Translations under genes and position numbers: made by a program
In this document: positions 1 to 11,100 of the stretch, one piece after another
Layout of the letters: every line of letters starts with the position of its first letter
Numbering within the stretch: position 1 is the first letter of the stretch
Notes under the pieces: generated by a model
The model's input: the letters and a program-made list of their open reading frames with translations, nothing else
What the model was told of the DNA's origin: nothing
The model's database searches: none
Source of the DNA: Litsea cubeba
Taxonomy: Eukaryota > Streptophyta > Magnoliopsida > Laurales > Lauraceae
Direction of reading: 5' to 3'
DNA: 64,000 bases
Assembly (NCBI GenBank): GCA_012931725.1
Contig: CM022949.1
Coordinates: 30,457,235 to 30,521,234, forward strand

Positions 1-815
1 TGCTTGATTCTAGTTTAGGTTAATAATTTGGCTTAATTGAAATCTAAAATATATTGTGTGTCTCACGTCTTTCATCAAGCCAATTGCCGCATATGGAGCA
101 GCAACCCTTTGGTAGTAGCTTTAATAAATAAAAAAGAAGAATTGATCTGAGGAAAGGTGTCAATGAGCCAGAATACTCAATATGATTGCAAATCAATGAT
201 AAAAAAAAAAATGAGTGTAGTATGCAATCGTCAGACACAGATACCTCAAGATTTTTGCCTCATATTATTATTACCACCATTATTTTCAGCAGCTGGTCTG
301 TGAAGTTTGGTCACATGGAGTCAGCCCCACCCCTGCATAAGGGGTTCCAAAGTTTCAAACTTTCGAAACAGGCAACCGGATTTTCCTCAGGGATCTATAG
401 CCCTTCTAAAAGGACATTAACTTAAGCTGTTTAAAGATGCTTATGAAAGCTTATATAAGCTCATATAACTGAACATTGAATTTCTGTAAATGGGTTACAC
501 CAAATAGAGATAAGAGCAACTGGGGTTTGTTCTTCAAGCATTTAGTATCCGAACCCATCTACGGTTTCAACTATCCTACTCAGAAACCATTACAAACAGC
601 CCTAATTTACAGAGAAAACCCAAAATAACACAAGCAATTGGCATACCCCTCTAACCCTCATCCCATCAAACAACCCCAAAAGAGAAAAACATGATTCAAA
701 TGAAAACACCCCAGATTCAATTTCCAGCAGCAATTCCAAGAACCACACCAGATTCAAGCACCCACTTAAACAGAAAGAAAAAGGGGTAGATTGCAGAGAG
801 AAAAAAGAATCAGAC
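1..815 (-). other. intron 1 of the RRM gene, no exon found
   Basis: Sequence downstream (on the minus strand) of the donor at 815-814 of the RRM-gene exon. I read the minus strand for the rest of an RRM (RNP1-type motif) and found none, so the following exons should lie beyond the left edge. Short open frames here have no recognisable domain. Confidence 0.4.
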
Positions 816-1083
816 CGCTGACATAGAGCTTGGTGGAGGGAGCTGAGCTGCTCTTTGGAGAAGATGGGAGGCATGCAACGACAACACTGCGTCGAAAAGT
901 AGTGCATTGAATTGCAGCCGATACATAGAGAGATGGAAATTGAAGAGATGAAGAAGAAGAAGAAACGGGTTTGCAGAGATTAGGAAACCCAAGAGAACCT
1001 TGTCTCTCTCCTTCTCTTCTTCTTCTTCTTCTTGTCAGAGATTGGCAAACACAAGCAGCAACATTCACAACAGCTGCTGCCAT
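816..1083 (-). CDS. exon 1 of organelle-targeted RRM RNA-binding protein (partial gene)
   Basis: The ATG at 1083 opens an 89-codon exon plus one base. Its first 75 or so residues are rich in Ser, Ala and Arg and poor in acidic residues, as in plastid or mitochondrial transit peptides. It then reads SSAPSTKLYVSG, the first beta strand (RNP2) of an RRM, exactly where an intron begins (AGCG followed by gtctg, phase 1). Small plant organelle RRM proteins of the ORRM6/At1g73530 type have the same layout: transit peptide, then KLYVSGL, then the rest of one RRM. Such proteins bind plastid or mitochondrial transcripts and some act in C-to-U editing or RNA stability. The remaining RRM, including RNP1, lies outside the window, so the family call rests on the N-terminus only. 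The low-complexity Arg run (RRRRRR) is encoded by an AAG/AGA repeat and may vary in length. Confidence 0.6.
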
Positions 1084-1399
1084 AGCTCTCTCTGTCTCTG
1101 ATGTATGGATTATGGAATATCAAACGGATAAAATTGAATGAAATGGAGCGAAGTAACTTCATACATTTTTGTTGTAGCCCATGTGGGGCCTACGATGTTC
1201 TATTCATCCAACGGTTGAAATGTTGGGCCCCACTATTGATGCATAAAAGTACCATGGATTCTCTCACCATTTTGGGTGATTTGGACCGTTTCCTTGATTA
1301 TATCATAGACTCTCTACAGATGGACGGCTAAGGTGTCTAAGATCAAGAACATGTTGGGCCCTTGGCACCCATGTGGGCCCTCCTCTAGAATGTCAACCA
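1084..1399 (-). promoter_or_regulatory. upstream region of the RRM gene
   Basis: Immediately 5' of the RRM-gene ATG. A GA-rich leader (CT-rich on the plus strand, about 1084-1100) adjoins the start codon. I see no clear TATA box. Assignment as promoter/5' UTR is by position only. Confidence 0.3.
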
Positions 1400-1763
1400 T
1401 GGTTTAAAATCTCAGTCTCGGTCAAGATATCGGCCGAGCTGAAAAACCGATATGATATCGGTATCGTCGCGAATATCGGTCCATCGCGGTGTGAGTTCTT
1501 TTTAATAAAAAAATCACAAAAATATCCAAAAAATTCAGAATATTAGAAAATGCTGGAAAACAATATTTTTCTCTCTTAGTAACAACGATAAATCAAAATC
1601 TCGGTCACCTTAAGTTATAAATGTTGTCTGTGTCGCTATTCGCTTTCTTCTCGCATTTGATCTCTAATGTGGAAAAATGTAATTGATTTCAAGAAAAGTT
1701 CTAAATTTTGGAAATAAAAAAATTTAGAACTACACTTTAAAATACTAGATCTAGGAAAAAATA

Positions 1764-1866
1764 AGTGAATAACATCAAATCTAACTCAATATAAAGCCTT
1801 TTGGTTCATGAATTAGTAAATAACATCAAATCTAACTCAATATAAAGCCTTTTGGTTTATGAATTA
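1764..1866. repeat. 51-bp unit, two tandem copies
   Basis: The unit containing aacatcaaatctaactcaat recurs with a period of 51 bp (1771 and 1822) with very few mismatches. It lies inside the putative 1400-2484 element. Confidence 0.8.
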
Positions 1867-2322
1867 GTGTATTACACAATCATTACTACTATATCATTTT
1901 AAACATAATTAAACATGTTTAATATCATATCTAGCAAGTTATGATAATAATAGACATCCAAACACAAAAAAATAAAGACAACCAGCAAAAGAGTACTAGC
2001 TATCATGGTTAAGTAGGATCATTTTGTCTTCATGATTGCCACTTCTTTAAAACATACGCTTCACGAAGGGGTCCGGGGTATTCCCGGCGGGGATCGAGTT
2101 GTGTCCCTTCTTAAGAACCTGTGAAGTTCTTCCTTCGAAAACGAATTGTCCCTTCTTAAGAACTTGTGTCCCTTTTTATGTAGTCTCAAATAACTCCCGT
2201 TACTTCTTTTGGGTGGCTACTGCTCTAAGGACTAAGGACTATGGAGATGAAAGGAAAGGGGAAGAAGATGAAGATGGGGAAAAAGTTAAAAAAAAAATTA
2301 GGATTTGAGGGTATTTTATATA

Positions 2323-2357
2323 ATCTCGGCCGATATTTTCAAAATATCGGCCGAGAT
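2323..2357. repeat. 35-bp perfect palindrome
   Basis: Two 17-bp arms (ATCTCGGCCGATATTTT and its exact reverse complement) are separated by a single C at 2340. It lies in the right-hand end of the putative 1400-2484 element and may be part of a subterminal structure. Confidence 0.85.
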
Positions 2358-2493
2358 ATCATTAAGGCCGAGATGAACATCATCTCGGCTGATATACCCC
2401 GAGATTTTAGGGATTTTTTGGGTCATATCCCCGAGACCAATATATCAGTGATGTATCGTCCGGTATGGGCCGATTGATCCATATTGTCAACCA

Positions 2494-5008
2494 GAGTGAG
2501 TTGTGGGTCCCACATTTCAAGTTACACGCTTTCGCTCTGCTTCTAGTTTTCATCACACTGCCATGTGAACTCTCACTAATTGGGATGGGTTGGGTTGGGT
2601 TGGGTCTGTTGAAGGCCTAGTAAGAGCCACGAAAGTCCAGTCCATATACATGGTGCGGTGGATCCATTTGTGTAGGAGAGGGCATGGCAGTGTGAGGAGG
2701 AGTAAAAATGAAGTGAGGATTAAACCATTGAATAAAGTAAAAGTAAAGAGGGTTAAAGTAAAAAAAATACTTTTTTCACAAAAGTTCACTTATACTCCAT
2801 GTCCTTTTTTTTGGTAAATGACTCTCCTAAGTTATAATACTTGGTTGTAATAAAATAAAATAAAATAAAGAAAATAGGACAATGAGAAATGGCATTAGGC
2901 ATACAGAGAGTTCTTGGTTGAAATCCATGAAATGGCATACAGAAATGGTGTTATAGCCCTTAGAAATGTAGTCCAACAAGAAAAGTGCTAAACATGATTC
3001 TTGTTTGAACCTGAGTAGAAAGAATAACAGGATCATTCTTTTTTTTTTTTTTTTGGAAGGCAGGTTTTAGGTATACAAATGGTAAATCTGTATATGGCTT
3101 ATATCTTGTTGTTCAATGGGTCCACTGTGGATGCAGGAGCTTGTGAAGGAACTAAGGCTTTCACTGCCGAAGAAGATGAAGCAGCAGCAATCTTTGAGAC
3201 TGGTTGAGTTTGACATGCAGAAAGTCATCAATGCCATCATCAATGGAGAAGATATTTGGGCGAAAGGGCAATTGTTGATTAATTTTGACTATGATCCTAG
3301 AGATTTTATTAAGTTTGCCATAAGCTAACTATTTCCATCCAAACAACAATGGAAAAAAAAAAAATCACATCATCACTCTACTTCTCACTTTACTAATTCC
3401 ATCCAAATAACAACCAAAAAAAAAAACATTACATCATGGCTTACTTTTACTCCTCCCTTACTGCTCCTTTGGCTAAACAAAAAAGGGTTAGCCTTCCAAA
3501 GTGCTGGACCTGAAAACTTGACCTTTTGGTCCATTGCAATGGGCCACTCTTAACAGGGAATAGAGACTTACGACTTGTTTTTTGGGCTTGAGAGTCGAAA
3601 CGATATCTATTTGAAGCCACTTTAAGAGTCCGAGTCAAAGAACTCAAGCCAAAACCCAACTCTATCTAAGGGCCCAAGGTCTTAATCCATAACTTCTCTA
3701 GACTGGACTGTGATTCCTGGGCATCGAAGTTGGTCCTGAGCTTGGTTTTTCAAAGTGCTCAAAAACATAATGGGCTCACTCAACCAATTCACAATGTATG
3801 GTCAATGGGGCCAAATACATAAAATTAACTAAAGGGTGCTACTACACATCATAGAAACAGTATCAAGAGCCGAATACAAGTGAAATGATCATATGCTGCC
3901 ATCAGCACCGTACTAGTGGCATCTCATTTTTTTCAACTTTCCATCAGCAGGGCCCACGGCCCACTTTTTATTCATTCAACCCATTGACATCAACATACCC
4001 CAAATCTCACTTCAATGAGAGAGATACAAAATTTCACTTCAATGGGAGTGATACAACCTACTGTGTTTCAAATGTGAAAAATATGTTTGTTATGTAATCA
4101 AATCCATAATAGATCCAATCATTTATATCATTCAGGTTGAAGTAAAATTTGGTCTGCCCTTCTATGGATGGGGACCTGATATGAGTGGGTTAGACCACGC
4201 AAGATGAGCTCCATCTATGCATAGTAGTATCTTTAGTCAATATCTTAGTGTCAGCAGCATGTGATCATTTCTCAAATGCAAGTCCCAAGTATTTATGCTT
4301 ATAAATGCAAGACAAGAAAAAACGAATATCCAATCTTTATGGATGAACAAAAGTTACCCTGCAAATAAGGGAACCTAGGGCTTGAGTTTTGGTTGGAGGA
4401 GAAAGACAACTAGTAACAGAAATAATTCACATAAAACTCATTGAACCAATACATGATATGATTGGATCATATACTCAGCTGCTTATCAAATGTGGACCCC
4501 CGGATACTATCTTATGTAAATGTTCATTTGATTACTCTCTTTCCTACAAATGCAACAGTCACCATTAATCCAACCAAACCAGAGCCTAAGTTCCATTTCA
4601 TGGAAGGAAGCTATTTATTCATATGTAATTTGAGAAGGTCTGATTGACTTCCTTATTAATGAACTATATATACAATGGAAGGCATCTGGACATTCAGGTG
4701 TCCAAGCAATGGCTGTTACATACAAAAAATTGGTGATTTGATCAGATACTTCTCTAACAGTTCCTTATAGGTGCTGAGGTTGCTGGTCAAGTTAGTAACA
4801 AAATCATCCAACATAATGCAGGTGCATAATGATCAATTATAAACCTTTCTCTTCAGCCGAAATCATCCATCTCAAATTCTTTTTCCCGTTTTCAGTTATC
4901 TGTTGCAGGATGCTCATCTATACACCATGTACTCATAGCAACCATTTTGCGCCATGAGACTCAGAATGAAGGGATAGAAAAGGCCAAAGGTGAAGAATCA
5001 TTAGCTGC
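2494..5008. other. spacer between the RRM and PRAF genes
   Basis: No complete gene recognised. It includes a GGGTT-type run near 2584-2607 and A/T homopolymers. A plus-strand stretch at about 3130-3265 looks exon-like but could not be assigned. The part nearest 5008 should contain the 3' UTR of the PRAF-type gene; I saw no decisive poly(A) signal. Confidence 0.4.
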
Positions 5009-5120
5009 TCATCTGGGAGTGCTTGAACTTACAACCCCTTCAATGTTGTATTTTTCATATACCGGTAGCTGATTCTCCTCCCACCATCTTTCAGCTTCCT
5101 TTTCACTGAAACGCTTTCGA
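5009..5120 (-). CDS. PRAF gene exon 9 (end of BRX domain, stop)
   Basis: Completes the BRX domain (SRKRFSEKEAERWWEENQ ... VYEKYN) and ends in TGA at 5009-5011. The acceptor is ttggtag after a T-rich tract. Confidence 0.87.
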
Positions 5121-7715
5121 CTACCAATAAAAAAAAAAAAGCCAAATTCTACTAGTGTTAGATATACATGTTGCAGAATCATTTATGCAACTCCAGATAC
5201 TAGTGCATAGTGTACCATGTAATACATTATGGAGGGACATAGTGTTTGTTGGGGCACATGTTCCTTCATGTGGTACTTTTTTGTTCTATCCAAACCATAT
5301 ATCTAATGGACCCTCAATGGATAGGGGATGCAACAAAAGATAAATCTGAGAATGGATGGTCTAATCAAAATGAGCCCGAGCTTAGTTGGAAGGTGTTCAT
5401 TGTCCACAAGAAATGCAGGTTTAAATCATGCACGCTATCAAAAAATAAAGAAAGAAAAAAGAATAAATAGAAAAAAAGACGTAACCAATTCTCTACGGCC
5501 TTCTTTCTGGGAGATATTTGGGTCATCCCCCGACCACAAATGAGACCACACAGATCAATGATCTAGATCACTGGACTATGGGCTTATGTGTATGGTATAG
5601 GCGCCTCATGAAAATCACTTGAGTATGATTTATACAGAACTGAAATTACCTGAATCTCACGCGCTTGAGGCCTTTCTGACCACATGGTAAAGTCATGAAT
5701 GTAATATATACACCAGGTTCATGTTGCTCTACCCACTCAGCTTTTAATCCATTGGCAACATTTTGTTTAGGATCTGTCCTCACCGCTTTTGAATCATCGA
5801 CTGACCTTGCACGACTGTGATTCCCATCTCTCCCCCGTGCACATGCTAAAAGACCAGTTGATGAATGAGGTGAACATGATTCATCCATTTGCCTTTCTTT
5901 AAGAATTCGGACATCCGGTGACAAATGCATGCTACCAAACATTGACCTCATGTCATCAGACTCCAATGATTCTGCACAGACAGGTGTAATCTGAGAAAGA
6001 TGCACATCAACATTGTTTGCTTCGGAACTTGTGTTGCTTGGTTCTCTTTTGGACAAAAACTTCTCTGACATTGCATTCAGCTGTGCAGTAGCACGCCCAT
6101 GTTAGAGAATGTAACAGTTGAATTTTGTAAGTAAACATGATACATATTACATATTATACATGTGCAACTCAGAAGCTAGCCAAAGAGTTACAAATATTAG
6201 AATTCAGGTGAGTTAACTCGAGCAAATATTTTTGCTCAGGAGAAATTACGTAATCCCTTGCCCAAGGAGTGAAAGTGTACCTCGGGTTTCAGTAGAAGGC
6301 AACCTAGAATTTGGATCCATTGTACAGAACAAAAAAAGTTAAACTTTTTGAAATTTAAGCTCTTCTTTTGTAGCTTTGGGACATGCATATTTGCATGCAT
6401 GCACACACACACAATAATTTTCCACAAAGAAAAGTGGGGCTGTGATTAACCCTACCCCTGACCCACCTCAGCCGCACTTCACCCATTTAGGCCATGTTAA
6501 AGAATGGCAGTGTTGATTAACCCTTCAAAAAAAAAAAAAAGAATGGTAGTGTTGATTAAATTTCTCGACATGATTCAAGTTATACATGTGCAGCTCGGTC
6601 CCTTTGGTTGCACTTACTGAAAATTAAGCCCTTCTTTTGTAGTTTTGGTGCATATGGCTAAAAATGGCTGGGGATCAAATTTGACCCATTGATTCATCAT
6701 AGATTTTAAGGAAGAAAAAAAAAAACTCCAAACTAATAAATCTGTTTTTTTTTTTTTTTTAATTCTGTGGTCCCCCGAATCATGATTCAAACCATTCATC
6801 TCTTTGGAAGGCTAAAAATGGGTCAAATGTCATGTCTTGATTCATCATAGATTTGGAGAAAATTGAGAAAAACAGTGAACCATTGGATCCACTGATATCC
6901 ACATGTGAAAATGACAAACAATAGAGATTGCTTCCATGGGACTGCATATGGAAATGAATAACATGTGCAGCATTTGCACATGTGCATCATTTTCCCATGA
7001 CATGCGTAAAAGCCAAACAACCCCTGAGTTATTTTACTTTCTACTATGGAAGATTTGACATCTTTTAGTCCTAGCAAACTTGCTGTCTTGGAACTTATGT
7101 TTATTAAAGGTGAGAAATCATTGGATTTAATTTGCTAATGCATGCAATCAACTAAATAAGGGTCCACAATGTAATTAAGTCTTGATACCCATACCCGTGT
7201 TGTCAAGGCCTTTATAACCTCTTTTGCTGCTTTACACTTAGCAGCTTCCTCCCTTGCCCGAGACCAGGTTTCCTCGATTTTTTGTTGATACTGCTGGATC
7301 TTTTCACTTCTCACTTGACATTGGTTCACAAGGCTCTTAGCCTGTTACAAGACCAAAGATGGTAATAAGAAAATTGATAAGTCATTTGAAATAGGTATAA
7401 TATGTGCATTTAACAGTGGCAATTAATCTAATTTATTATATCAACAAGTATATAAGTAGCCACTTTGACATAAAAAGCAAATATTTTCATTAAACATCAA
7501 CAGAAACTGAAGGAATGGCATATTATTGTAAGTGAAAGAAAAAAAAAAGTTGATATATACAAGTTTTCTTTTTTGGTCAGATGATAAATGCATATATACA
7601 AAAGTGTCGTGTAAATCATTCTATTACCAACATAATTATAGCCAATAACACTATATTATATGGAAAGTTTTTTGAAAAAAAAAAGTAAATTGCAGAATAG
7701 TATAGTATTTAATTG

Positions 7716-7800
<85 letters not shown>

Positions 7801-8084
7801 ATGAAATTATTGTCCGCTTTGGCACCTACGTGCATGCGCGAGGACTTCTCAGGCGGGTCACCCATCCTGGCATTGCTCCCGCCGAGCACACTTAACTTTG
7901 GAGTTCTTATGGGATCCTGGGCCATACGGCTTTAAAACGCATCATGTTGAGTTAAGACGGGGTTTGACTTATTAGCCCAAGGATCAAGGCCGCCATATCC
8001 AATGTGGGACTTGCAAAGACTATCTGTTGGAAGCCCGTGGTTGACACACTATGCCCCATGGTTAAGGGTGCCGCTCGCAAAGGG

Positions 8085-8142
<58 letters not shown>

Positions 8143-11100
8143 TTAATTCTAGACTTGCCAGTTTTACAATTTCTTATCTAGGCTGACATCAACTAGCGCC
8201 GATGTCAGTATCCTAACCCGAGTTTAGAGTTTGGAGAAAAGAGTAATATGACTGCTCATAGAGATTCATTAGACTTTTTAGTGAATTTCGCCTGTTTTTA
8301 GAAGAGGATACAACCCAGGCTGTAAAGTTGGTAAAAAGGGATATGCAGATTGGCAAGCCAAAGATAACACAATGATGTCATGTTTGATAGAGAATATACT
8401 AGGTTAGGAAGGTGAGATTCTTTAAATAATTAGGATTAAGACTATCTATTAAGATTGCAATTAGAATTTGAAAACTCTTGATTAGATTAGGTTCCTTGTG
8501 TAGCTCCTTATTTAGTATCAATGTATATACCGTGACTATATGTAGATAACGAAATAATGAAGTTCATGAAATTTCATTGATTTCTCATGGCATCAGAACT
8601 CCTGGGACTACGTCAACCATGATCCTAGCTTTTGTGGGACTACCACCCACTTCCACAGTAACCAACACACCACCTTTCTTCTCACATCCCCCATCTAACA
8701 ACACTTTTATCATTTACTAGAATAAGTTTATTATTTACATAAAAACCCTACCATTTCTATATCCATCTAGAGACCTCTCTCATCCACACAAACATTCCTG
8801 CCTCACAATCCCATTCTTTATTTTCTACAATCCTCTCCATTGAGAATCTTCCTTCAACTCACACAATCCTAATCCGTATGCTTCCGCAAGAGATCATGAC
8901 ATATCTGATGTAGTGGGCCACCAGCTTGAAGCAACTCAAAACAAGCAGGATACAACAGTGATGACCATCAATACAGCACAACAAACATTTTTCCAGTGAT
9001 ACATGATACATCAGACATTGATTTCAAGAGATTAACGGGGTCTAAATGAGAATTTTCCTTTGTATTCAATAAGTATTGGATGACCGAATAATTCAAGGAG
9101 GAGCGCACAGCAGGGAGGGTCCATTAAGTAGATGACTCGTCAGACCATCGAAGCGGGACTTCTTTGGGAAAAAGAACTTGAATAACTTTGTTTTTCTAAA
9201 GTTGTTATGATTTTCTATCAGGAACTATATTTCATTTAAAGGGCTGTATTTGATGTATCCAATCACATGGTCCTTTCTTGAAAGGGCCACACAACTACGT
9301 GACTTAGGGATTAAGATTATCTATTAAATCACAATTAGAGTTTGAACAAATTCCTAACTAGATTAGGTTCCTTGTGTGTGTATAAAAGGAATTCAACAAA
9401 ATGCCCCTCCAAAAAAGGGGCGTTTCAGCCCCCATCTAACTCCCGATAAAAAAATCCTGAGGTGGAGACTTTGTCTCCTCTTAAAGAAAGCATTGATTAT
9501 GTAATCTTTCCCTACTTTTTCTCTCTTTTAAAAGCTTTAGAAGCGCCTACAAAGATTTTTCTCAATCCCAAAACATTTGAGGATCTTTTAGTGGGCCCTC
9601 TCATAAAATCATATAATCCTTAGAAGTGGGTTCAACCAATTGAAATTATATGATCTTTTCACAATGGGTCCCATCATTTCTTAAATGAAGCTCATAGAGA
9701 TGAATCTAAATCATTGGGTTCCAAACTCAATAATCCATTAGTGGGGCCCTCTAATGCTTTAGGAATGATAGGTAACGTAGAAAGAGTTTCAAAAGTGACA
9801 ACCTGTCATTAATATGAAGCTATTTATTTTGATGGTATTGGGTTTTTGCACAAGTGGACCCACCAATAGGTTCTCCATACGTCTATAACATCTAAACATG
9901 TTGACCGTTTGATTGGGACATCAATCCCAAGTATTCCAAGGTCTACCGGTGACAAAGTCACAAGAACAACATGGTAGACACAGCTTATTTGTAGATGGAT
10001 CAGCCTTTCCTGAGCTTAATACATCAATATCATGAAGATCCACCATTTGATATGCTTTTTGGAGAAGATCCATCATTGGATCTATTTTCTAAAGAAGATC
10101 CATCGTTGGATCTGGTGTCCGCCTTGCTGAACGCCTCCAGTGGCACACATATAGAAGAACCCACGTCAGGAACGTCCACAGGAGATGAGTCATCAAAGAT
10201 TTATAAGAAGACTAAAGGAAATGGGCCCAAAATAAATAAAATTGAAGAACATGAAAAGGTTCAGTCTAGGGGGCCCGCAACTTAACCCCGTAAGCATTGG
10301 GATTCATGCACACAACCCAATGCATAAATCCCCATGTGGCACTCCCTCCCCAGGTGCGCAAGACATGTCTCCGAAAGACTATTTTGTTATTTTAATTCTT
10401 TTATTTATTTTGTTTTATTTTATTCTTTTTTTTTTTCCATGTCATTAGGTCTTAGATGTTTTAATCCGAACAGTTCAGTGTTAGGGCTCTCTTGTCGCTT
10501 GTCTTTAAACTTGTATCTCCTTTTGGAGAAGACAGTAATGAATGAAATTAAATGAGACTTTCTCCAAAGACCTTCTTGAGTCTACTCATGTAGGATCTTC
10601 TCACCGGCAAAGGGGAGTTTGGTGTGAGGCCAAGGCACAATCTCCACATCTTCAAGATAATCCTCTCCATCTCTTTCTTGTTCGTTTTCAGCCCTCCATC
10701 TCAGATTTCCATCAAACCTAGATCTAGATCCATCTCACCGTTGGAATCCTAGATATATCCCCAAACCCGAATCCACACTATCCACCCTTCCCAAATCCCA
10801 TAAACAGCCCCTCCACCATTGGCCGATCTCCTCCCTCCATCATTGAAACCCCAAATCTACCCACATCAGACCTAGATCTACCTCACACGAACGTAGATCT
10901 AGATCCGATCCATCATCACAACCCCAAAACCAACCCAAAATCCCATCCACGCCATCAACCAGCCACCATACCCTATGGCCGACCACTACCAGCCACCAAA
11001 CAGGTTGGCCAAACCAGGCCCGGACCAATCCAGGCCCAGCCAAACCCGGTCCAGCCCATTTCCAAGTTGGCTGGCCCACTTTGGGGGCCCAAATCAGCCC

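Larger units (their letters stand above)
1400..2484. mobile_element. putative non-autonomous DNA transposon (MULE-like?)
   Basis: The segment is bounded by the same 9-mer, TGTCAACCA, at 1391-1399 and 2485-2493, the target-duplication length typical of Mutator-like elements. Its two ends are rich in variants of CTCGGCCGATAT, in inverted orientation near 1420-1490 and 2320-2470. The AT-rich middle contains a 51-bp tandem duplication. There is no transposase frame, and I could not align clean terminal inverted repeats, so the class is uncertain. Confidence 0.4.

Noticed and set aside
2584..2607. GGGTT-type run suggesting telomeric repeat
   Set aside because: The unit is GGGTT, not the plant telomere unit TTTAGGG, and it is very short.
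7656..7935. Open frames of Leu-Ser and Arg-Glu repeats on both strands
   Set aside because: They are translations of the (CT)40 microsatellite and carry no domain.
9995..10285. 96-codon frame with repeated EDPSLDL
   Set aside because: No known domain, inside an intron of the PRAF gene, surrounded by repeat-like sequence; could be a retroelement remnant but no motif supports it.
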